The notes beneath the pieces are model-generated. The model was not told the origin of the DNA, ran no database searches, and saw only the letters and a list, made by a program, of their open reading frames with translations. Positions 1 through 5,053 of a stretch of DNA of 5,053 bases are shown in pieces (within the stretch, counting starts at the first letter, position 1; the number at the start of each line of letters is the position of its first letter). This DNA comes from CALMFT01 sp964563595 (GTDB lineage: Bacteria > Patescibacteriota > Gracilibacteria > Absconditabacterales > Absconditicoccaceae), in assembly GCA_964563595.1 (NCBI GenBank), contig CAZLWR010000048.1:1-5053 (forward strand), in the 5' to 3' direction. The translations under genes were made by a program, and so were the position numbers.

Positions 1-933
1 TTTTGCGGCTGCAGAAATAATGGGTCATAGTCTAGTAGCTGGATCCAAGGGATTACCTATTTTTATAGATCAAAAATAATCAGACATATTAGAAATAAGC
101 TCATCATATTGGGATGTATGTACAAATAATCTTTTGAGTCCATCGCATATTTGCCCGCTATGTCGTACTCTAAAGTACTCTATTGTTTGCATCATCTGCC
201 GATCTATAGTTGTATTTGGCAGTATAATGCCCGGAGCTGATCAGCCTAGTTCTAGATAGGAGGGCTTCATATATGCCCCATTTGTCTTTGCTATGCTTTG
301 TCATACCTGGGTGGAGCCAGTAAAGATAGTGATATCTGTAGGCAATTCTACCAATACCTTTCATAAATCACTTCCGCCATATACTGCCTGGAAAACATAC
401 TTTGGTAGATGCTTGATAAGCATATCAGACAATAACTTTGCTGTTCGCATGCATGCTGATGCCGGTTTGTATATAACAGTGTTTCCAGCCAACAAAGGCG
501 GTATAACTTCTCGTACCCATTGTGAAGTGGGGTAGTTTCGTGGAGAAATAATGGCCGCTATTCCTTTTGGCTCATAATAAAGAGTATGTATTGAGTTATT
601 ATCTTTGTGTACAACCTCAGGAGAGAGAATCTGATCAGTGTGTTCTATGTGTCGTTGTATATAGTCTATATCGTAGTCAATATCAGCCAATGCTTGTGTG
701 ATAGGTTTTCCTATTTCTAAACACATACTGTGTGCTATGTTTTTAGCTTGTGCTTTGTAGCTTTCTAAGAACTGTGTGATATAGCCTATTCTTTGTGAAA
801 CAGACAATCCAGACCATTCGAGAAAAGAGGATTGAGATAATTGCAATAAATCCGGCAAAATACCGGCTTGTGTACCTATGATTCTTCATAGGATGGTTTT
901 TTCTCATCGTGATCATTGACAGATGTGCTCCAT
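1..933 (-). CDS. Aldehyde dehydrogenase (succinate-semialdehyde dehydrogenase-like), 3' end beyond window
   Basis: NAD(P)+-dependent enzyme expected to oxidise an aldehyde to a carboxylic acid in the cytoplasm; the substrate cannot be told from sequence. Read with UGA as Gly, 311 codons are present from ATG at 933 to the left edge, so about a third of a roughly 455-480 residue enzyme is missing. Family signatures occur in order: SPRNYP (catalytic-pocket Asn133), LLAGNTVIYKPAS (cofactor-binding Lys156), FTGSTQVG (204-211), LELGG with general-base Glu228, SGQIC with nucleophile Cys263, CDGLKRL, and the GNPLDPATRLGP segment. The Glu/Cys numbering fits the shorter SSADH-like enzymes. Eight UGA codons are in frame (residues 7, 10, 16, 191, 211, 231, 288, 303); those at 211 and 231 fall on family glycines. 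Oddities: the usual Trp of PWN is Arg132, and the first 25 residues match the family poorly, so the start is less certain; TTG at 858 is an alternative. A promoter ending just before 933 supports the chosen ATG. Confidence 0.93.
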
Positions 934-942
934 GCTAGGGCG

Positions 943-971
943 AATATATTAAATAATACGTCTTACCACAA
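943..971 (-). promoter_or_regulatory. Putative sigma70-type promoter for the aldehyde dehydrogenase
   Basis: On the minus strand TTGTGG (966-971) is followed after 17 nt by TATATT (943-948). Initiation about 7 nt downstream would fall near 936, only about three bases before the ATG at 933, giving an essentially leaderless transcript. The call rests on motif match and spacing alone; the surroundings are A+T-rich, so chance matches are possible. Confidence 0.45.
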
Positions 972-1032
972 GGCATCTGGTTCTTTTAATGCAATGTTTT
1001 GCTGCTATAAACTATCTGTTTTACAAAAATAG

Positions 1033-1061
1033 TTGACATATTATTTACATATCAATATAAT
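1033..1061 (+). promoter_or_regulatory. Perfect-consensus sigma70 promoter upstream of the M23 peptidase gene
   Basis: TTGACA (1033-1038) and TATAAT (1056-1061) are separated by exactly 17 nt, the ideal housekeeping sigma arrangement. Predicted initiation near 1068 leaves a leader of about 40 nt before the ATG at 1109. No Shine-Dalgarno sequence is visible in that leader. A second promoter-like element lies 42 nt downstream. Confidence 0.75.
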
Positions 1062-1074
1062 AGTAGTATAGGTA

Positions 1075-1102
1075 TTGACAGTATGATTTTAGTATTTATA
1101 GT
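1075..1102 (+). promoter_or_regulatory. Second tandem promoter, predicted to give a leaderless mRNA
   Basis: TTGACA (1075-1080) is followed after 16 nt by TATAGT (1097-1102). Initiation about 7 nt downstream would coincide with the ATG at 1109, so this promoter would yield a leaderless transcript of the M23 gene, in contrast to the upstream tandem promoter with its short leader. Supported by a perfect -35 box and a near-consensus -10 box only. Confidence 0.5.
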
Positions 1103-1108
1103 CAAATT

Positions 1109-2293
1109 ATGATGTTCTTACATAAAACTGCTAGATTGTGTATATCAATGATAGTAATTTTTTGAGCTACTGTTACAACAGGATGGACTTATCCTATAAA
1201 ACAAGTTAGTAAGCCTGAAGTAGCTTGCAAGGTTAATCATCGATCCACGCTTGATAATAGTTGTAAAGTTGCTTTACCCATTATTAAAAATTCAGATTAT
1301 AGTAAATATATCAAAAATAATCTCTATAGGGCTGTATATTCTGATATACGGGGTGGTAGCTATCATGATGGCTGGGATACTGATTTCGGTGGTGCACCGA
1401 GTACTGATATTGCAACTGCTGAATGAACACCAGTATATGCCATAGGAAAAGGTAAGGTAATTGTCTCTCAGGATGGCTCTCAGGGATACGGGAATACTAT
1501 CACGATTGAACATGACCTATGAGAAGGGAAGAAGATTTGGAGTAGCTATAGTCACCTTAGTAGCAGGGAAGTCGAAGTAGGTGATCTAGTGGAAGAAGAT
1601 GATCCTATCGGCAAAGTCGGCAAAAGTTGATTTACTATAGGTCAATTTGGTTATCACTTGGACTTTGCTATCACAACTACTAAACAAAAATCTTATCCTT
1701 ATTCATATGGAGATTGTCCTGCAGGTTATATGAATGGTGTACAAAAGTGAGTTTGTAGAGATTATTTAGTGAAGAACACGATTGATCCTATCCTATTTTT
1801 GGAGCTCAACGGTGATTTGAATAAGACTCAGAGAATCGCAAAGACCCTTATAGAACAATCTAAGGCAAAAGAAAAGGCTCTTGTAGTTACCAAAGTAGAG
1901 TCATCCGTTCCCAAAACTACTACTACCTTTGCTAGCTCAAAAGCAAAAATAGCTACTATCAATCAAAAATCCTATAAGATTAAAAGAGACGATTTCACTA
2001 TAGAAATAGTGGATTTATATAAAGCGGATAAAGAGGCTTTGGGCTTGAAAAAGAAGGCGTATGTAACGGTAGTAATACTTAAAGACGGTAAACCCTATAC
2101 TGGTTTTTTGAGACATCCATTGCAATTTGTTAGTCAATATCAAAAGGTTGGAGTGACTGCTAGTTCAATTGATTATATAGTCGGATGAGAACAAACCGTT
2201 ATCTTGTATGGTGATAAAAAGTGAGATGATACCATCAATGTAAAATGGGGTAGTGAATTATTGGGTGTGCATCAAACTAAAGTAAATGACTAA
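1109..2293 (+). CDS. Secreted M23 (LytM-like) metallopeptidase with C-terminal beta-rich domain
   Basis: A 394-residue protein, TAA stop, seven in-frame UGA read as Gly. Residues 1-28 look like a signal peptide: basic start, hydrophobic core, no lipobox. The M23 zinc-peptidase domain spans about 80-235. HDGWD gives zinc ligands His86 and Asp90; EGTPVYA follows, its Gly106 being UGA; then a GYGNTITIEH strand, YSHLS with catalytic His149, VGDLVEEDDPIGKVGKSG, and GYHLDF with catalytic His183. The usual HxH third zinc ligand is Asp185. A cysteine pair (GDCPAG and GVCRDY) precedes the domain end TIDPILFLE. Residues 240-290 form a Lys/Ser/Thr-rich linker. Residues 291-394 alternate beta strands around LKDGKPYTG and GDDTINVKWG, like a bacterial Ig-type fold (inference). 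The family cleaves peptidoglycan cross-bridges or other glycine-containing peptides outside the membrane, so roles in wall remodelling or attack on a host cell are possible. Two promoters lie directly upstream. Confidence 0.93.
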
Positions 2294-2301
2294 GTAATAT
2301 G

Positions 2302-2310
2302 TGCTATAAT
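2302..2310 (+). promoter_or_regulatory. Putative extended -10 promoter for the 240-residue gene
   Basis: TGCTATAAT matches the extended -10 consensus (TGnTATAAT) in the 44-nt gap after the M23 stop codon. No good -35 box is seen, as expected for extended -10 promoters. Initiation near 2317 would leave a leader of about 20 nt. No terminator separates the M23 gene from the next one, so readthrough from upstream is also likely. Confidence 0.45.
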
Positions 2311-2337
2311 ATATAATATTCTGACTTAGTCTGTATA

Positions 2338-3060
2338 ATGAATCTACGTAGGCTTATTTCTAATATTGGTAAGAGGCGTCAAGATCCGACTCCTATAGTT
2401 TTTGATTATACATTTAGAGAGAATAAAAATGGCCCTCTGAGTGAAGAAGGAAAAATACTTTCTGGTTATGAATGACGTACTCAGGTTATATCTGAATTGG
2501 ATAATGGCGCACTTGCACAAAAACTGGCAACGAAGATACATATGATTTATTACGATGCCCGTGATGGACGACGTTCTTTATCCAATAGGACTAAAAATCC
2601 GTATTTTAGCGATCAGCTTACGCGTATCTACTTTGATGAAGATGAGTTGAAACATCTGATTTTCATACATTTATATATTCGTAATGATGAAAATAAAGAT
2701 AAACAACATGGTAAAGCCGTATTCACAGAGTTAATGGAATTGAATAAGAAAGATATTGATGAGTGGGCAGAGTGAAGCAAGGAAGAGTGATATAAGCAAG
2801 GTAGTTTTATTGCGAGACGAGATGAAAATTCAGATAATCTCCATGCTTTTGTTAAAAATATTGAACAGGGGATGTCTGTTACAGAAGCTATCAAGTATAC
2901 ATTTACAGGTAAAATGCTTTTTCGTAATGCTTACAAATACATTAGTAAAGTAATTATATTATATCAAGATAATCAGGTTCACCATGTGTATGTTTTTTTT
3001 GATAATTACATCAGATCTTGAAACGAAATAACTTTTAAGGTAACGAATGAAGGGCAATAA
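2338..3060 (+). CDS. Protein of unknown function, possibly a degenerate histidine-phosphatase fold
   Basis: An intact 240-residue frame with a TAA stop and four in-frame UGA codons (residues 46, 146, 151, 228) that would split it under the standard code. I do not recognise the family. It looks soluble, with no signal peptide or membrane segment, and has a highly charged middle (about 115-160). A faint pattern recalls the phosphoglycerate mutase/histidine phosphatase superfamily: a hydrophobic strand at 19-22, then GPLSEEGK (32-39) resembling the PLTELG segment, and a late hydrophobic strand VIILY (205-209) followed by His215-His216. The hallmark RHG catalytic motif is absent, so any such relative would be catalytically changed or inactive. 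The start is the first ATG after an in-frame TAA at 2314. The gene follows the M23 gene by 44 nt in the same direction and is closed by a terminator, so the two may be cotranscribed. Confidence 0.85.
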
Positions 3061-3117
3061 ATTCTGAATATCTTATATAATAAGCGGATAGACCATTGCG
3101 TATTATATTAATTGTAT

Positions 3118-3152
3118 TGTTCCGGAGACCATACTTTAGGAACACTTTTTTT
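3118..3152 (+). terminator. Rho-independent terminator after the 240-residue gene
   Basis: TGTTCC (3118-3123) can pair with GGAACA (3139-3144) around a 15-nt loop; one C intervenes before a run of seven T (3146-3152). It lies 58 nt past the stop at 3060 and would end transcription of the M23/240-residue pair. The stem is short (6 bp) and the loop fairly large, so strength is uncertain. Confidence 0.6.
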
Positions 3153-3193
3153 GTGTTTTATTGGTGATTTATATTTGAAATAGTTAGTATTAT

Positions 3194-3222
3194 TTGTACT
3201 TTATTATGACATATTGTATATT
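3194..3222 (+). promoter_or_regulatory. Putative promoter for the 151-residue gene
   Basis: TTGTAC (3194-3199) is followed after 17 nt by TATATT (3217-3222). Initiation near 3229 would leave only about six bases before the ATG at 3235. It lies between the upstream terminator and the gene, where a separate promoter is expected. The boxes are imperfect in a very A+T-rich stretch, so confidence is limited. Confidence 0.35.
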
Positions 3223-3234
3223 CTATTTCTATAG

Positions 3235-3690
3235 ATGCATCCAAAAAATATCAACCCCGTAATAGTTTATCATACAGGATCTAGCCACATGTCTACAGAG
3301 ATGGCAAGAAAATTTGATGATCCGGTAATTGATTCGAGGGTAAAACTTGAATGAGTTTGTTGAGATCGAGCTAAAGTGGATTTGATAAATTTGATGAATA
3401 CGGAAACTAACTATGGTATAGTGAGTACGCTTGGTCCTGAAGGAGAACAATGAGAATTTTATATTGATACAATGTTTTTGCAACGACGTTTGCACAAAAG
3501 AGTCACTATATATAATCCTAGAAATGCCAATCTTTATCACGAATATGATCAAACCAATAAAATTCGAGTACAAAAAGAATTCATCCTCTGAGGAAGCAAA
3601 AATATATTTCGAGATAGAGATAAGGTTATGAATTTTTATGTATTCCCATGAACTCAGGAGGAGCTATTCGATGCGTTGAAGATACTATAA
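3235..3690 (+). CDS. Small protein of unknown function (151 residues)
   Basis: A complete frame of 151 codons plus TAA, open only when UGA is Gly (residues 40, 43, 73, 119, 139). I do not recognise the family. It begins with a short hydrophobic strand (NPVIVYHTG, residues 7-15) of the kind that opens alpha/beta folds, then a charged, mixed alpha/beta sequence with many Asp, Glu, Arg and Lys, and an FPGTQEEL segment near the C-terminus. There is no signal peptide, membrane segment or cysteine-rich site, so a cytoplasmic protein is likely. The density of UGA codons without a single UAG or UAA over 151 codons argues for a real gene rather than chance. It is separated from the upstream gene by a terminator and faces the minus-strand operon: its stop codon directly abuts that of the 230-residue gene. 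Confidence 0.8.
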
Positions 3691-4383
3691 TTAGAATTGA
3701 AGATTAGTGAGGATATCTGCTATGTGACTAGATTTAGGTTGTGCTTTATTAGACTCAATGACTTCGTTGCTGATTTTGTGTCGTAATGCTTCAAATTTCT
3801 GGAAATAGAGTTCTGGTGTTATGGTGCTTGTATCAAGTTTTGGATTTGAACTAAGTATACCATCGCTTCTATAATAAAATACTCGTGTCTTACCAAGGCA
3901 CAAATAAGTTCCTCCCTCGTATTCTATTATTATAAATTCTGTATCGCTCTCTTTTTGAGAGATATAAATATAATTGGCAAAATGTTTTGATTGTGCTTTC
4001 CATAGTAGACTGGACTTGTCGTAAGATTTGATAAGATCTTTTTCAAAGCCTTCTATGTGTTTAAGGTAACCAAACTCAATTTTATATTTTGTTCCATGCG
4101 AATCCCTATCTGAGTATTCAAATCCTTGTCACGCGAATAATACTTCTGCTTGAGAAAAGTCAGGTAGATCGATCTCTGATATACAATCAGCAATATAACT
4201 GAAACTATTACCATATGTACACATATGTTTTGCAGAACTTCACTTTCAGAGCCTAGCACTTAATGAATATTTTAATTTCTGTCCAGTACAAAAGGCTAGA
4301 AGTCTTTCCCTGAACTCCTCGATTCCTGCTTTGTTTAGGGGATTTAGATTGTTGTTTTCAGTAGTGATTGGATTGTCGAGCAT
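3691..4383 (-). CDS. Protein of unknown function (230 residues), second gene of a minus-strand pair
   Basis: ATG at 4383 to TAA at 3691, with three in-frame UGA read as Gly (residues 46, 48, 85). No known family recognised. It has no signal peptide or membrane span and is rich in Tyr, Ser, Lys and Glu. The first 30 residues are Asn-rich and probably flexible. The segment SARLGKGSSAKH (about 42-53) is glycine-rich through two UGA codons, but lacks the P-loop GKS/T arrangement, so I do not call a nucleotide-binding site. Residues 135-175 read as alternating beta strands (YIYIS, FIIIEYEGG, TYLCLG, VFYY), suggesting a beta-sheet core, and the C-terminal 40 residues look helical. It follows the 142-residue gene by 38 nt on the same strand with no terminator between, so the two are probably cotranscribed and may act together (inference). 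Its stop codon abuts the convergent gene's stop. Confidence 0.82.
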
Positions 4384-4421
4384 GCAATACCGATATTGAT
4401 AAATCTTATAAAATATAATTA

Positions 4422-4850
4422 TTAATTATGAGACTGCGGATACTTTGATAATGTTTCACGTAAGAATAAATCAACAAACTCCTCATATAGTGCATTTACA
4501 GAAAGTCAGGTACTTTGAATATTGCTTGCACAGATAGAAAGATCAGTATTGAGAATCCTGTCTTTGAGCCGATCTAAAGTAGCATCTTCCTTCTTTATAT
4601 AGGTGACCATAGAATCGAACCGATCTTGATATGCTTCCACGTCAACACTGATATCTATACGTGAATACTCACCAGTAAATGCTTTATAATTTCTTATAAA
4701 CTGGATAAATGAAATACCAAAAGTTTCCATTTGTTCTATATTTTCAATCTTTTGAAGTGCCACTTTGAGTCACTCAAGTTCAGCATTTAACTTAGTTCTT
4801 TCTGTTTCGATAGAACTATTTGCATTGGAGGTATTATCGATTTTATCCAT
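4422..4850 (-). CDS. Small helical, coiled-coil-like protein of unknown function (142 residues)
   Basis: ATG at 4850 to TAA at 4422; in-frame UGA codons at residues 27 and 115 are read as Gly. Family not recognised. The sequence is mostly predicted helix by eye: residues 13-38 (IETERTKLNAEL onward) show heptad-like spacing of Leu, Val and Ile consistent with a short coiled coil, and later stretches (about 70-105) are charged amphipathic helices. There is no signal peptide or membrane segment. Such a protein could be an oligomerising or partner-binding subunit for the 230-residue product encoded immediately downstream, but this is only inferred from operon order. The start is the only good ATG between the promoter and the body of the frame; an in-frame TAG lies at 4884-4886. 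No Shine-Dalgarno sequence is visible before it. Confidence 0.82.
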
Positions 4851-4880
4851 AATGAATTTTGAATTTAAATATATGTATTT

Positions 4881-4910
4881 ATTCTATATACATTATAATC
4901 CTTATGTCAA
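4881..4910 (-). promoter_or_regulatory. Putative sigma70-type promoter for the two-gene minus-strand operon
   Basis: On the minus strand a perfect TTGACA (4905-4910) is followed by overlapping -10 candidates TATAGA (4883-4888, 16-nt spacer) or TAGAAT (4881-4886, 18-nt spacer). Initiation near 4875 gives a leader of about 25 nt before the ATG at 4850. A TATAAT also occurs inside the spacer, too close to this -35 box to pair with it. Confidence 0.5.
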
Positions 4911-5013
4911 TAGTATGTATAATCAGTAAAAGAACGATATTTCAAAGGCTTTAGTCGGCTATTTTATGCTTATATAGATTGATACTTAATATAGATGTTT
5001 ATTTTTTAAACAT

Positions 5014-5042
5014 AAAAAAATCTCTGCGTGTGCGGAGTTTTT
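5014..5042 (-). terminator. Hairpin terminator at the right edge
   Basis: CTCTGC (5022-5027) pairs with GCGGAG (5032-5037), one pair being G-U, around a GTGT loop. It is flanked by seven A (5014-5020) and five T (5038-5042), so it could work in either direction. No plus-strand gene lies upstream of it, while the minus-strand read has the longer T tract, so it most likely ends a minus-strand gene beyond the right edge. The rest of the 4851-5053 gap holds only the operon promoter; I see no other gene or RNA in it. Confidence 0.65.
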
Positions 5043-5053
5043 AAGAATGGTGG

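Noticed and set aside
293..535. Plus-strand open frame of 80 codons
   Set aside because: It lies wholly antisense to the aldehyde dehydrogenase, whose motifs are clearly on the minus strand; it has no recognisable domain.
1..933. Aldehyde dehydrogenase as a pseudogene with many premature stops
   Set aside because: All interruptions are UGA, several on conserved Gly positions, with no UAA or UAG; recoding explains them fully and the catalytic residues are intact.
1769..2188. Separate small gene starting at GTG 1769
   Set aside because: It is the in-frame C-terminal part of the M23 gene, cut out only when UGA at 1748 and 2186 are treated as stops.
1109..2293. UGA read as tryptophan (Mycoplasma-type code) or as selenocysteine
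   Set aside because: UGG is used for Trp in the same genes, UGA falls on conserved Gly positions, and many UGA codons per gene without an obvious adjacent hairpin do not fit selenocysteine.
3072..3084. Small inverted repeat CTTAT-ATA-ATAAG
   Set aside because: It is a short A/T-only palindrome in A+T-rich DNA with no adjacent T tract; expected by chance.
3229..3573. Minus-strand open frame of 114 codons
   Set aside because: It is antisense to the 151-residue gene, starts beyond no promoter I can see, and has low-complexity Ile/Ser/Phe-rich composition typical of a shadow frame.
4207..4212. Glycine-rich GKGSS segment in the 230-residue protein (around 4230-4250) as a P-loop
   Set aside because: It lacks the GxxxxGK[ST] order and has no Walker B partner, so a nucleotide-binding call is not supported.
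4053..4259. Minus-strand open frame of 68 codons with a hydrophobic stretch
   Set aside because: It overlaps the 230-residue gene in another frame on the same strand; the longer table 25 frame runs end to end and better explains the region.
1..5053. tRNA, rRNA, CRISPR array, insertion sequence or attachment site
   Set aside because: No cloverleaf-like segment, regular spaced direct repeats, transposase motifs or terminal inverted repeats were seen by eye in genes or intergenic gaps.

Overview
The window reads as A+T-rich DNA from a bacterium that decodes UGA as glycine (translation table 25), i.e. a Candidatus Gracilibacteria (BD1-5) or Absconditabacteria (SR1) type member of the Patescibacteria/CPR. 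Under the standard code every gene here falls into short broken pieces. With UGA read as Gly, six long reading frames appear, carrying 29 in-frame UGA codons in total. Several of these sit exactly where two well-known families require glycine: the aldehyde dehydrogenase LELGG motif and the M23 peptidase E-G-TPVYA motif. UGG is still used for tryptophan, so this is not the Mycoplasma code. All five genes whose 3' end lies inside the window stop at TAA.

Layout: (1) positions 1-933, minus strand, the N-terminal two thirds of an aldehyde dehydrogenase that runs off the left edge. (2) 934-1108, a divergent intergenic region with one promoter for the dehydrogenase and two tandem sigma70-type promoters for the next gene, one of them a perfect consensus. 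(3) 1109-2293, plus strand, a secreted M23 (LytM-like) peptidase with a C-terminal beta-rich domain. (4) 2338-3060, plus strand, a 240-residue protein of unknown function with a faint resemblance to histidine phosphatases, followed by a rho-independent terminator at about 3118-3152. (5) 3235-3690, plus strand, a 151-residue unknown protein. (6) 3691-4850, minus strand, an apparent two-gene operon of unknown proteins (142 then 230 residues, 38 nt apart), facing gene 5 with directly abutting stop codons. (7) 4851-5053, intergenic, with a promoter for that operon and a hairpin terminator at the right edge, probably ending a gene beyond the window.

Only the first two genes have a recognisable biochemical role: an NAD(P)+-dependent aldehyde oxidation enzyme of unknown substrate, and a cell-wall or other peptide hydrolase acting outside the membrane. 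No pathway links the six genes. Shine-Dalgarno sequences are not evident before any start, and several predicted transcripts would begin at or within a few bases of the start codon, which suggests leaderless translation. I found no tRNA, rRNA, CRISPR array or insertion sequence. The most notable biology is the alternative code itself, together with four genes I cannot assign to any family.
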